64,000 nt of DNA from an uncultured Paraprevotella sp. GTDB lineage: Bacteria > Bacteroidota > Bacteroidia > Bacteroidales > Bacteroidaceae. Under the pieces are notes generated by a model. It searched no databases and was not told the DNA's origin. It worked only from the letters and a program-made list of their open reading frames with translations. A program made the position numbers and the translations under genes. The stretch covers positions 154,137 through 218,136 of the forward strand of contig CAJUGV010000004.1 in the NCBI GenBank assembly GCA_910586505.1, written 5' to 3'. Positions 16,349 through 24,380 of the stretch are shown in pieces; the first letter of the stretch is position 1, and every line of letters begins with the position of its first letter.

Positions 16349-17209
16349 ATGAGACAATTAAAGATTACCAAAAGTATCACCAATCGTGAGAGCGCTTCGC
16401 TTGACAAGTATTTACAGGAAATCGGTCGTGAGGACCTGATTACAGTAGAAGAGGAAGTGGAATTGGCACAGCGCATTCGGAAAGGTGATCGTATTGCACT
16501 CGAAAAACTGACACGTGCCAACCTGCGTTTTGTGGTTTCGGTGGCCAAGCAGTATCAGAATCAAGGATTGAGTTTGCCGGATTTGATAAACGAAGGGAAT
16601 CTGGGGCTGATAAAAGCTGCTGAAAAATTCGATGAGACAAGAGGTTTCAAGTTCATCAGTTATGCGGTATGGTGGATCCGTCAGTCCATTCTTCAGGCAT
16701 TGGCGGAGCAGAGCCGTATTGTGCGCTTGCCTTTGAATCAGGTTGGATCATTAAACAAGATAAGCAAGGCGTTCAGTAAATTTGAACAGGAGAACGAACG
16801 TCGTCCTAGTCCGGAAGAACTTGCCGATGAATTGGAAATTCCGGTAGATAAGATCTCTGACACGTTGAAGGTGAGCGGGCGTCATATTTCTGTAGACGCA
16901 CCTTTTGTGGAAGGCGAAGACAACAGTCTGCTGGATGTGTTGGTGAACGACGATTCTCCTATGGCGGACAGAACATTGGTAAATGAATCTCTTTCAAGGG
17001 AAATAGATCGTGCGTTGTCTACTCTTTCAGAACGTGAAAAAGAGATTATCCAGATGTTTTTCGGTATTAATCATCAGGAAATGACATTGGAGGAGATTGG
17101 AGATAAGTTTAATCTGACTCGTGAGCGTGTACGTCAGATTAAGGAAAAGGCCATTCGTCGCTTGCGTCAGAATACCAAGAGCAAATTGTTGAAATCTTAT
17201 CTTGGATGA
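16349..17209 (+). CDS. rpoD: Primary sigma factor (sigma-70 group, Bacteroides type)
   Basis: 286 aa. Region 1.2 ([13 protein letters not shown]) starts almost at the N-terminus, so the acidic region 1.1 of E. coli RpoD is missing, as known for the Bacteroides primary sigma. Regions 2.1-2.4 ([20 protein letters not shown] to [19 protein letters not shown]), 3 ([15 protein letters not shown]) and 4.2 ([20 protein letters not shown]) are intact. This sigma directs RNA polymerase to the TTTG (-33) / TAnnTTTG (-7) promoters seen throughout the window. The gene is bracketed by its own box and a terminator. Confidence 0.95.
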   Translation: MRQLKITKSITNRESASLDKYLQEIGREDLITVEEEVELAQRIRKGDRIALEKLTRANLRFVVSVAKQYQNQGLSLPDLINEGNLGLIKAAEKFDETRGFKFISYAVWWIRQSILQALAEQSRIVRLPLNQVGSLNKISKAFSKFEQENERRPSPEELADELEIPVDKISDTLKVSGRHISVDAPFVEGEDNSLLDVLVNDDSPMADRTLVNESLSREIDRALSTLSEREKEIIQMFFGINHQEMTLEEIGDKFNLTRERVRQIKEKAIRRLRQNTKSKLLKSYLG

Positions 17210-17233
17210 TACCGTACGGGTTATAAAATACAG

Positions 17234-17265
17234 AAGGGGGGCTTTGCGGAGCTTCCCTTTTTTTG
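17234..17265 (+). terminator. Terminator of rpoD
   Basis: Ten-pair stem AAGGGGGGCT / AGCTTCCCTT (two G-U pairs), 6-nt loop, then a run of seven T. Confidence 0.75.
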
Positions 17266-17309
17266 TATGCAGGGGGAAAAAATTCGGGAGAGTCGGCCGG
17301 TGGAGGTAA

Positions 17310-17342
17310 AGAAAAGGGGAAGATGCTGTCTTCCCCTTTTCT
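17310..17342. terminator. Terminator of the ompH-like gene (bidirectional)
   Basis: Stem AGAAAAGGGGAAGA / TCTTCCCCTTTTCT with a 5-nt loop, symmetric A and T runs, immediately past the minus-strand stop. Confidence 0.8.
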
Positions 17343-17350
17343 ATGAATGT

Positions 17351-17980
17351 TTATTCTTTGTTTTTTCCACTGATTTTTTCGGCAATCTCGGGATTCTGCT
17401 TGTATCTTTTGTTCAGCCCGTTAACCACATCCTTTGTAATATCATATTTGGTATTGGCAATCAGAATGTTGTCGCCGGCTTTACTGATAATGTAGTCAAA
17501 CTTTTTAGCTTTGTTGTATTCTTTCAGGAAAGCCTGAATAGAGTCACGCATTTCGGTGTTGTATTTTGCTTGTTCCGCCGCAAAATCGTTCATCAGACGT
17601 TCGTTCAGTGCCTGCAGATCCTGTTGTTGTTTGGCCAGTGCCATCTGTGCCTGTTCCACTTGTTCCTTTGTGGTAAACTGATTGGATTCGTATTTCTTTT
17701 GTAATTCGGCAGCTTTGGTCTGTAAGGCACGCTCTTTTCCGGCCAATGTGGCGCGGATGTTCTCTCCTTTCTTGTTCATCAGGAGTGTATAATCCTTACA
17801 GAAATTGTATTGCGACATGAGCGTGTCGATTTCCACGTATGCGATTTTGATTCCGCTTGCCGGAATTTCTGTGGCTTGGTTGTTCACACTCTCCTCTGCT
17901 GTAGACGAGTTGCATGCAGTCATGCCTAATGTAGCTGTCAGGGCAACAAGTCCTGCGCTGATGAATCTGTTTGTTTTCAT
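17351..17980 (-). CDS. OmpH/Skp-like periplasmic chaperone, probable lipoprotein
   Basis: 209 aa. The N-terminus ends in a likely lipobox (TLGMTAC, Cys near residue 23). A short beta strand IKIAYVEIDTLMSQY follows, then a long charged coiled coil (about residues 65-145, rich in Lys, Gln, Glu) and a C-terminal segment typical of OmpH/Skp. Skp holds outer-membrane proteins in the periplasm. Classical Skp is soluble, so the lipobox is unusual. The start codon overlaps the stop of the small upstream gene by 3-4 nt. Confidence 0.87.
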   Translation of the reverse strand: MKTNRFISAGLVALTATLGMTACNSSTAEESVNNQATEIPASGIKIAYVEIDTLMSQYNFCKDYTLLMNKKGENIRATLAGKERALQTKAAELQKKYESNQFTTKEQVEQAQMALAKQQQDLQALNERLMNDFAAEQAKYNTEMRDSIQAFLKEYNKAKKFDYIISKAGDNILIANTKYDITKDVVNGLNKRYKQNPEIAEKISGKNKE

Positions 17981-18216
17981 TGTTTATTTTCTGGTTTATG
18001 ATTATCTTTATTACGTTCGTTGATGCGGTGCGGATTATCCGTCCGTTCTATTGCGTCCATGCTTTGTACACAGGTGATACCGCGCTTGCGCATGGCAGAA
18101 CTGTGTCCCACGTGAGTATTGGGAAAGCGGCCGTTTTTCTTGAAAATGATTTTGATGGCAAATAATGCCATGCTTACGGCTATAATTATTAGTGTAAACA
18201 ATAATGTCTTCAACAT
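17977..18216 (-). CDS. Small single-helix membrane protein, conserved-looking
   Basis: 79 aa: an N-terminal membrane helix (TLLFTLIIIAVSMALFAI) followed by a basic, polar cytoplasmic tail with the phrase MRKRGITCVQSMDAIER. That phrase resembles small Bacteroidales membrane proteins I have seen without assigned function. It overlaps the OmpH-like gene, and the -7 box at 18237-18244 places it first in a two-gene operon. Function unknown. Confidence 0.75.
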   Translation of the reverse strand: MLKTLLFTLIIIAVSMALFAIKIIFKKNGRFPNTHVGHSSAMRKRGITCVQSMDAIERTDNPHRINERNKDNHKPENKQ

Positions 18217-18236
18217 TTTTGCGTATATTTGTGCTG

Positions 18237-18244
18237 CAAAGATA
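18237..18244 (-). promoter_or_regulatory. -7 box TATCTTTG for small membrane protein/ompH-like operon
   Basis: Exact TAnnTTTG match on the minus strand, 20 nt upstream of the ATG at 18216; divergent from the pepD box. Confidence 0.6.
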
Positions 18245-18270
18245 AACTATAAAAGTGTGGAATTGTGCCC

Positions 18271-18278
18271 TATCTTTG
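18271..18278 (+). promoter_or_regulatory. -7 box TATCTTTG for pepD
   Basis: Exact TAnnTTTG match, 44 nt upstream of the pepD ATG. Confidence 0.6.
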
Positions 18279-18322
18279 CTTTTAACCAATTTTAGTAGAA
18301 TGATTATATAAAAATTATAGAC

Positions 18323-19783
18323 ATGGAAATGAATTCGTTGAAGCCCTCAGAGGTTTTTAATTTTTTTGCCGAAGTGAACCGGATCCCCCGTCCTTCCAAG
18401 AAGGAAGAGCGTATGATTGCCTATCTGCAAGAGTTTGCTGCCCGACGTGGGCTGGAGTGTAAAGTCGATGAGACCGGCAATGTGCTGATCCGCAAGGAAG
18501 CAACGTCGGGAATGGAGAACCGTAAGACTGTTATTCTGCAAAGTCACATGGATATGGTTTGTGAGAAGAACCGCGAAGTGGAGTTTGATTTTGAGAAAGA
18601 TGCGATCCGTACAGTCGTGGAGGGCGATTGGATGCGTGCCGAGGGGACGACATTGGGAGCCGATGATGGTATCGGAGTGGCTATGGAGCTGGCTTTGCTG
18701 GATGCTTCGGACATAGAGCACGGGCCGATAGAATGTGTGTTTACGCGTGATGAGGAGACAGGGTTGAGCGGAGCTTTCGGTATGAAGCCCGGCTTCATGT
18801 CAGGCGACATTCTGCTTAATCTTGACTCGGAAGACGAGGGGCAGTTCTTCGTGAGTTGTGCCGGAGGAGCCGGCACAACGGCCGAATTTGACTTTACACC
18901 GGTCAAGGTTCCGCAGGATTATTTCTTTTTTGAACTGAAAGTGAAAGGACTGACTGGCGGGCATTCAGGGGATGACATCAATAAAAAGAGGGCCAACGCC
19001 AATAAGATTCTGGTACGTTTTCTGTATGATTCTTTGGCCAAGTATGATATGTATCTTTGCGATATTCAGGCCGGTGGGCTTCATAATGCCATTCCTCGTG
19101 AAGCGATGGCTGTCTGTGCCATCCCGATGAAGGACAAGGAAAGTATTCGTGTGGACTGGAATCTGTTCAGTGCAGATGTAGAAGAAGAGTATCGTGTTAC
19201 GGAAAAATCCATGATATTCGAACTGCAGAGCGAAAGTCCTGTGGAGGAAGCTGTAGAACGGGAGGTGGCGCATAAACTTATTGGGGCTTTACTGGCTGTG
19301 CATAACGGCGTGCTTTCCATGTCTCAGGATATTGATCTGGTGGAGACAAGTTCCAATCTGGCCAGCATCCGTCTGGTAGAGGAGGGTTGTAAGATAGTGG
19401 TCAAGACCAGTCAGCGCAGCAGTATCTTGAGCGCCCGCCATCACGTCAGCAATATGGTGAAGGCCGTTTTTGAACTGGCCGGTGCCTGTGTTACGGTGGG
19501 CGAAGGTTATCCGGGATGGAAGATGAATCCGGATTCGGAGATTCTTAGGATTGCTGTGCGCACTTATAAAGAACTGTTCGGGCGCGAACCTTTGGTGCTC
19601 GGCATTCATGCCGGATTGGAATGCGGTTTGTTCAGTGAGAAATATCCCGGTCTTGATATGGTGTCGTTCGGTCCGACATTGCGCGGCGTACATTCTCCCG
19701 ATGAGCGTCTGCTGATCCCCACGGTGTCTATGGTTTGGGAGCATATAAAGGTCATGCTGAAGAATATACCGGTAAAGGCTTAA
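18323..19783 (+). CDS. pepD: Aminoacyl-histidine dipeptidase / cytosol nonspecific dipeptidase (M20C)
   Basis: 486 aa, full length for PepD. Metal ligands and catalytic residues of the M20 fold are visible: His and Asp in LQSHMDMVCE, Asp in GADDGIG, the Glu pair in RDEETGLSGAFG, Asp in NLDSEDEG and a late His in RGVHSPDE. The inserted lid domain starts with GLTGGHSGDDI. It hydrolyses a wide range of dipeptides including Xaa-His in the cytoplasm. Monocistronic: own -7 box and downstream terminator. A second in-frame ATG two codons later is an alternative start. Confidence 0.95.
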   Translation: MEMNSLKPSEVFNFFAEVNRIPRPSKKEERMIAYLQEFAARRGLECKVDETGNVLIRKEATSGMENRKTVILQSHMDMVCEKNREVEFDFEKDAIRTVVEGDWMRAEGTTLGADDGIGVAMELALLDASDIEHGPIECVFTRDEETGLSGAFGMKPGFMSGDILLNLDSEDEGQFFVSCAGGAGTTAEFDFTPVKVPQDYFFFELKVKGLTGGHSGDDINKKRANANKILVRFLYDSLAKYDMYLCDIQAGGLHNAIPREAMAVCAIPMKDKESIRVDWNLFSADVEEEYRVTEKSMIFELQSESPVEEAVEREVAHKLIGALLAVHNGVLSMSQDIDLVETSSNLASIRLVEEGCKIVVKTSQRSSILSARHHVSNMVKAVFELAGACVTVGEGYPGWKMNPDSEILRIAVRTYKELFGREPLVLGIHAGLECGLFSEKYPGLDMVSFGPTLRGVHSPDERLLIPTVSMVWEHIKVMLKNIPVKA

Positions 19784-19786
19784 AAT

Positions 19787-19836
19787 AAAAAGGGCATATC
19801 TGCGTTATACAGTGGCGGGTGTGCCCTTTTTTAAGT
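19787..19836 (+). terminator. Terminator of pepD
   Basis: Stem AAAAAGGGCA / TGCCCTTTTT separated by a 25-nt loop, then further T. It ends just before the next ATG, so the GTG-initiated extension of the following ORF would translate a terminator and is rejected. Confidence 0.7.
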
Positions 19837-19844
19837 TTATGAAT

Positions 19845-21317
19845 ATGCAAAAATCATTAGTCTTTTTCTTTTCACTTGTATCGTGTTGCATGACGGCGGT
19901 GTCGGGCTTTACGTCCTGCGAGGATGCAGTGTCGTTCACGGCCGATCGCGGTGCGTTGCTGTCTTTTTCTGCCGACACCGTGCAGTTTGATACTGTGATT
20001 TCCACGATAGGGTCAAGTACACGTCAGCTGATGGTGTATAATCGTAATTCCGATGGCCTTCGTATTACTTCCGTACATCTGAAAAAAGGGGATGTCACTC
20101 CTTTCAGAGTTAATGTAGACGGGTCATACCTTGAACCCGAAAGTGGGGCAAGGGCATTCGATTTTGAAGTGCGTAAAGGGGATAGCATCCGGGTGTTTGC
20201 CGAGGTTACGATGCCGGAAAACGGGCAGGATGCTCCTGTGGCAATGAACGACACGCTGATTTTTTCGCTTGAGAGCGGGGTGGAGCAGCATGTGATTCTT
20301 GCCGCCGTGGGCCAGGATGCCTATATGTGGCGCGGGCGTGTGATTGAGAAAGACACTTTGCTCCAGGGTGGCCGGCCGATAGTCGTCTATGACAGTTTGT
20401 CCGTCAAAGCCGGTGTGACGTTGTCCATGGCGCCGGGAGTGAAACTGTATTTTCATGACGGGGCCAGTCTTTGGGTCCATGGGCGTATCAATGTGGAGGG
20501 AACGGCCGAACGTCCGGTTGTGTTCCGGGGCGACCGCACCGACCGGATGTTTGATTATCTGCCTTATGATAATACACCGTCACGTTGGGGAGGCATAAGG
20601 CTGAAGGCTACCAGCGAGGACAATCGTGTGAATTATGCCGATATCCACAGTGCTTCTTTTGGCATTGCATGCGACAGCAGTTCCCTTGATTTCGTGAAGC
20701 TTACGTTAGAGAACAGTGTTATCCACAATGTGGGAGGCGAAGGGCTTGGTCTTTATCACAGCCGCGTGTCGGTGGGTAATACTCAGATCAGCAATACCCT
20801 GGGCCATTGTGTGGCCGTGGTGGGCGGATGGGCGGAGTTCGTGCATTGCACGCTGGCGCAGTTCTATCCTTGGGATGCTTCACGGGGGGCAGCCTTGTAC
20901 CTGGCCAATAAATGGCTGGCCGAGGACTATCCGTTGGAACATGCATATTTTCTGAACTGTCTGGTGACAGGGTATGCCGATGATGTGGTGACCGGCAATT
21001 TGGAAGATAAGGATAAGAGTGTGGATTATTATTTCGGCAATTGTGTGCTTCGTACGGTAGAAGACGTTGATAATGCCGCTCGTTTTGTCGATGTGGTATA
21101 TGAGGCGAAGGAGGATGAGAACAGCGGACAGAAGCAGTTCCGGTTGTTTGACACGGATAATTTTCTCTATGATTTCCGGTTGAAGGATATCGCGCTTGCC
21201 CGTGACAAGGGGGCTGTAGAGTGGGCTGCAGGTTATCCTGCTGACAGGTGGGGCGTGGATCGTCTGACCGGTGGGATGCCGGATGCCGGATGCTATGAAT
21301 TTGTATCGGAAGAATGA
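19845..21317 (+). CDS. Right-handed beta-helix lipoprotein
   Basis: 490 aa from ATG 19845; an ATG two codons earlier is equally possible. The signal ends in the lipobox-like VSGFTSCED, so the protein is probably lipid-anchored. Residues about 35-150 form an Ig-like, strand-rich domain (TVISTIGSSTRQLMVYN). The second half has parallel beta-helix character, with short Gly/Asn-rich turns (RWGGIRLKATSEDNRVNYAD, ENSVIHNVGGEGLGLYHSR). Such helices often bind or cleave polysaccharides, but no catalytic motif is recognised. It overlaps the EEP-family gene by 4 nt. Confidence 0.8.
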   Translation: MQKSLVFFFSLVSCCMTAVSGFTSCEDAVSFTADRGALLSFSADTVQFDTVISTIGSSTRQLMVYNRNSDGLRITSVHLKKGDVTPFRVNVDGSYLEPESGARAFDFEVRKGDSIRVFAEVTMPENGQDAPVAMNDTLIFSLESGVEQHVILAAVGQDAYMWRGRVIEKDTLLQGGRPIVVYDSLSVKAGVTLSMAPGVKLYFHDGASLWVHGRINVEGTAERPVVFRGDRTDRMFDYLPYDNTPSRWGGIRLKATSEDNRVNYADIHSASFGIACDSSSLDFVKLTLENSVIHNVGGEGLGLYHSRVSVGNTQISNTLGHCVAVVGGWAEFVHCTLAQFYPWDASRGAALYLANKWLAEDYPLEHAYFLNCLVTGYADDVVTGNLEDKDKSVDYYFGNCVLRTVEDVDNAARFVDVVYEAKEDENSGQKQFRLFDTDNFLYDFRLKDIALARDKGAVEWAAGYPADRWGVDRLTGGMPDAGCYEFVSEE

Positions 21318-22327
21318 GATTCAAAACGGTAGTTGCTGTGGCGGTGTTGCTGGCCGGAGTCTGTAAGCCGGTCAAGGGACAGCGATGCTTTCGTGTGATG
21401 TCTTATAATGTGGAGAACTTGTTCGACTGCAGGCACGACAGCCTGAAGCAGGATGGCGAGTTTCTACCTGAAGGAGAAAAAAGGTGGACGAGATCTCGCT
21501 ATTGGCGCAAACTGGAGAATGTGTCAAAGGTGGTGGCAGCCGTAGCAGGCGACAGGCTGCCTGATCTCATAGGGCTGTGTGAGGTGGAGAATGACAGTGT
21601 GCTTTTCGACCTTACGCGCCGTTCTTCCTTACGTGTGTTGGGCTACCGTTATGTGATGACTGCTTCACCCGATGTCCGTGGCATTGATGTGGCTTTACTT
21701 TACCAGCCGGGAAGTTTTTTGTTGTTGGAATCGCGCGAGGTCGTAGTTCCGTCTGTAGCGGAGGGATTCCGTTCCACACGTAATGTGTTGTATGCGAAAG
21801 GAAAGATTATGACGGGAGATACGCTCCACGTGTTGGTATGCCATTTGCCCAGTCGTTTCCGACAGTCCCGTGCGGCGCGGCGTCATCGTATGCTGGCGGC
21901 ACGGACAGTTCGTTCGGTGGTGGATTCTGTATGTTCCGTGACGGAGGTTCCCCGTCTGATTGTCATGGGAGATTTCAATGCCGGTATGGGAGATGAGATA
22001 TTTCATAAAGTATTGACGCCCGCGCTTTATGAACCGTCGCTTTCGATTCATTCCAGGTCAGACGGTGTGAGGGGCAGTTACCGTTATCGTGGCATTTGGG
22101 AGACCATCGACCATATTTTGGTCAGTCCGGCGTTAATGGAAAGAGACAACGCCTTTTATACCAAAGACGAAAACCGGAGTGTGGCGGCATATCCGTTTAT
22201 GTACGAACCGGAGACGGCTTATGGCGGGGTGCGGCCGTTTCGCACTTATCAGGGACCTTTGTACAAGGGCGGCTACAGCGACCATTTTCCGGTCCTGTTG
22301 GATTTTGAATGGAGTGATGCGGAATAA
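21314..22327 (+). CDS. Exported endonuclease/exonuclease/phosphatase-family protein
   Basis: 337 aa with a signal peptide (KTVVAVAVLLAGVCKPVKGQ). The EEP fold is marked by FRVMSYNVENLFD (metal-site Asn), LIGLCEVENDSV (metal-site Glu), VLVCHLPSR, LIVMGDFNAGMGD (Asp/Asn pair) and the final YSDHFPVLLDFE (catalytic Asp-His). The family cleaves phosphodiester bonds in nucleic acids or lipids; which is unknown here. The ATG lies in the last codons of the beta-helix lipoprotein (ATGA overlap), so the two proteins are made together. Confidence 0.9.
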   Translation: MRFKTVVAVAVLLAGVCKPVKGQRCFRVMSYNVENLFDCRHDSLKQDGEFLPEGEKRWTRSRYWRKLENVSKVVAAVAGDRLPDLIGLCEVENDSVLFDLTRRSSLRVLGYRYVMTASPDVRGIDVALLYQPGSFLLLESREVVVPSVAEGFRSTRNVLYAKGKIMTGDTLHVLVCHLPSRFRQSRAARRHRMLAARTVRSVVDSVCSVTEVPRLIVMGDFNAGMGDEIFHKVLTPALYEPSLSIHSRSDGVRGSYRYRGIWETIDHILVSPALMERDNAFYTKDENRSVAAYPFMYEPETAYGGVRPFRTYQGPLYKGGYSDHFPVLLDFEWSDAE

Positions 22328-22344
22328 GGTTGCAGCGTCGGGCG

Positions 22345-22818
22345 TTATTCGTGATGATAAGGCTCGTGGTTGATGATGGTCATGGCCCGGTAAATTTGTT
22401 CGGCGAAAATCAGCCGTATCATCTGGTGTGAGAAAGTCATTTTCGAGAGTGATACTTTTTCATTCGCTCTTTGGTAGATGCGGGGGGAGAAACCATAGGG
22501 GCCTCCGATTGTGAAAACCAGTCTTTTGGGGCCGGCTGCCATTCTCTTTTCCATCCATGCGGCAAACTCCATCGAACGGTACTCCCGTCCGTGTTCATCG
22601 AGCAGTATGATGTAATCGCCCTGACAGAAGGTTTTCAGCAACAAGTCTGCTTCTTTTTCTTTTTGTTGTTCTTCAGTCAGGCTTTTGGTGTTCCGCAGTT
22701 CCGGTATGATTTCGATGTCAAACGGCAGATAGTGGCGTATGCGTCTGGCATATTCCTCTATTCCGGCAATGAAATGCGGGTCGTTGGTTTTGCCAACGGC
22801 AAGTAATGTAATTCTCAT
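22345..22818 (-). CDS. rlmH: 23S rRNA (pseudouridine1915-N3)-methyltransferase
   Basis: 157 aa, the normal RlmH length. The SPOUT knot elements are present: YIILLDEHGREYRS, the SAM-binding loop FTIGGPYGFS, LSKMTFSHQMIRLIFAEQIYRA and the characteristic C-terminus EPYHHE. It methylates helix 69 of 23S rRNA in assembled 70S ribosomes. It is second in a two-gene operon 12 nt after the Pmp3-like gene. Confidence 0.96.
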   Translation of the reverse strand: MRITLLAVGKTNDPHFIAGIEEYARRIRHYLPFDIEIIPELRNTKSLTEEQQKEKEADLLLKTFCQGDYIILLDEHGREYRSMEFAAWMEKRMAAGPKRLVFTIGGPYGFSPRIYQRANEKVSLSKMTFSHQMIRLIFAEQIYRAMTIINHEPYHHE

Positions 22819-22830
22819 GCCTGTGTGCTG

Positions 22831-22986
22831 TCAGGCTTTCTTGTTCAAAATGATCAGTGCGCCGATCACTCCTGGAATCCATCCGGCCAGTGTGAGCAGA
22901 AGCACGATGAGTACGGATCCGCAGCCACGATCTATTACAGCCAGCGGCGGAAAGATGATGGAAATGATAACTCTGAATAATGACAT
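22831..22986 (-). CDS. YqaE/Pmp3-family small membrane protein
   Basis: 51 aa from ATG 22986 (MSLFRVIISIIFPPLAVIDR). Two hydrophobic helices carry the Pmp3 pattern FPPLAV...G....L.LTLAGWIPG.IGA. A longer reading to 23013 would start upstream of the expected transcription start set by the box at 23015-23022. Pmp3 proteins affect membrane potential and salt tolerance in some organisms; the bacterial role is poorly known. Co-transcribed with rlmH. Confidence 0.88.
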   Translation of the reverse strand: MSLFRVIISIIFPPLAVIDRGCGSVLIVLLLTLAGWIPGVIGALIILNKKA

Positions 22987-23014
22987 GTTCTTTTTTCTTT
23001 TATGTTTATACATA

Positions 23015-23022
23015 CAAAGATA
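23015..23022 (-). promoter_or_regulatory. -7 box TATCTTTG for the Pmp3-like gene and rlmH
   Basis: Exact TAnnTTTG match on the minus strand, 28 nt upstream of the chosen ATG at 22986. Confidence 0.6.
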
Positions 23023-23365
23023 ATGTTTTAAATCCGTAATCCGAAAGTTCCGGCCGTTTTTGCATGTACCACTCTCCGTTTTTTGTTTTCCCTGTAGATT
23101 GTCCGGCTTGCCGTATGATCTGTAGATACGCCTTTGTACGTTTTTTTCTCCTTTCTATATTTCTGCTGTTCAGACACTTGAGTCCGCCGGATTTTTATGC
23201 GGAGAAAAATATTTTTTCGTCCGCATCATTTTTAAAAATCATGAGGACGAAATTTTTTTGTTCAGCGGATGAATTTTTTTGTATGAGAAGAAGAAAAACC
23301 GGAGTGTCTTTTCTCAACGTGTAATATTTAGCTCGTGGCCGGTCTATTCTTTCATTTCTTTGTTG
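23023..23365. other. Intergenic stretch between divergent promoters, holds palindromic repeat
   Basis: No supported gene. An 86-codon plus-strand frame at 23064-23324 has no homology I recognise and runs through the repeat. The stretch is dominated by the AT-rich palindrome at 23191-23280. Confidence 0.6.
23191..23280. repeat. Intergenic palindromic repeat, site A
   Basis: Centre ATTTTTAAAAAT (23229-23240 region) flanked by TTTCGTCC (from 23215) and GGACGAAA (from 23245). Read outward, each half is a unit AAAAATSATGNGGACGA. Further GCGGA/T-run pieces flank it on both sides. The unit matches those at 41.2 and 55.15 kb. This site lies between divergent promoters, so it is not simply a terminator. 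Confidence 0.7.
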
Positions 23366-23373
23366 TATCTTTG
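23366..23373 (+). promoter_or_regulatory. -7 box TATCTTTG for nadC
   Basis: Exact TAnnTTTG match, 38 nt upstream of the nadC ATG. Confidence 0.6.
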
Positions 23374-23411
23374 CTTGCGGAATAGTGAATAGACATTAAA
23401 AAGAAAAGAAT

Positions 23412-24260
23412 ATGTTATCGGTAGAAGAATTGAATGACAGATTGATAGACTTGGCGTTTGCCGAAGATATCGGCGACGGAGATCATACCACATTGTGTTG
23501 TATTCCTGCGGACGCTATGGGGAAATCCCGCTTGCTTATCAAGGAGGAAGGCGTGCTGGCCGGAGTGGAAATTGCCAAGGAAGTGTTCCGGCGTTTTGAC
23601 CCGGAGATGCAGGTGGAGGTGTTTCTTGAAGACGGTGCGCATGTGAAGCCGGGCGATGTAGCTATGGTGGTGACAGGCCGTGTGCAGAGTTTGTTGCAGA
23701 CGGAGCGTCTGATGCTGAATATCATGCAGCGGATGAGCGGAATCGCTACCATGACAAACAGGTATGTGAAGCGTCTGGAAGGGACGAAAACTCGCATCCT
23801 GGATACACGTAAGACCACTCCGGGTATGCGTATGCTTGAGAAGGCGGCCGTAAAAATCGGTGGAGGGGTCAATCACCGTATCGGATTGTTTGATATGATT
23901 TTGCTTAAGGACAATCATGTGGACTTTGCCGGTGGCATTGCCAATGCCATCAACCGCTGTCATGAATACCTGAAAGAGAAAGGTAAGGACCTTAAGATCG
24001 AGATCGAGGTTCGCAACTTCGATGAATTACGGACGGTGCTGGATATGGGAGGTGTAGACCGTGTGATGTTTGACAACTTTTCAGTGGAGGATACCCGGAA
24101 GGCCGTGGAGATGATCGGCGGACGTTTTGAAACGGAATCAAGTGGCGGTATCACGTTCGATACGTTGCGTGATTATGCAGAATGCGGTGTGGATTTCATT
24201 TCTGTCGGTGCGCTTACCCATTCGGTCAAAGGGTTGGACATGAGTTTTAAGGCTTGCTGA
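23412..24260 (+). CDS. nadC: Nicotinate-nucleotide pyrophosphorylase (carboxylating)
   Basis: 282 aa, typical QPRTase length. It has the N-terminal AFAEDIGDGDHTT, the signature ILDTRKTTPGMRMLEK with active-site Arg and Lys, GGVNHRIGLFDMILLKDNH, and the late barrel motifs DRVMFDNFS and ESSGGI. It converts quinolinate and PRPP to nicotinate mononucleotide, CO2 and PPi in NAD synthesis. nadA and nadB are not in the window. Monocistronic, with its own box and terminator. Confidence 0.96.
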   Translation: MLSVEELNDRLIDLAFAEDIGDGDHTTLCCIPADAMGKSRLLIKEEGVLAGVEIAKEVFRRFDPEMQVEVFLEDGAHVKPGDVAMVVTGRVQSLLQTERLMLNIMQRMSGIATMTNRYVKRLEGTKTRILDTRKTTPGMRMLEKAAVKIGGGVNHRIGLFDMILLKDNHVDFAGGIANAINRCHEYLKEKGKDLKIEIEVRNFDELRTVLDMGGVDRVMFDNFSVEDTRKAVEMIGGRFETESSGGITFDTLRDYAECGVDFISVGALTHSVKGLDMSFKAC

Positions 24261-24278
24261 CAGGCCGGAAGTGGAGGG

Positions 24279-24340
24279 GTTATCGAAGTGCTGTCTTTTC
24301 CGTGATGCGGAAGGACGGCAGATTCGGTAACCTTTTGTTT
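24279..24340 (+). terminator. Long hairpin terminator of nadC
   Basis: Outer stem GGTTATCGAA / TTCGGTAACC plus an inner stem CTGTC..TTCCG / CGGAAGGACGGCAG, followed by TTTTGTTTT. Confidence 0.75.
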
Positions 24341-24380
24341 TATATAGGATAATGAACATGTTTATAAAAGAAAGAATGGT

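Noticed and set aside
17267..17704. 145-codon plus-strand ORF opposite the OmpH-like gene
   Set aside because: Antisense to a coiled-coil gene, giving artificial Phe/Leu richness; it also crosses the terminator.
19812..19844. N-terminal extension of the beta-helix lipoprotein from a GTG
   Set aside because: The bases are the right arm of the pepD terminator; the ATG at 19845 gives a proper signal peptide.
23064..23324. 86-codon plus-strand ORF between the Pmp3-like gene and nadC
   Set aside because: It runs through an AT-rich palindrome, has Phe-rich low-complexity content and no promoter or ribosome site.
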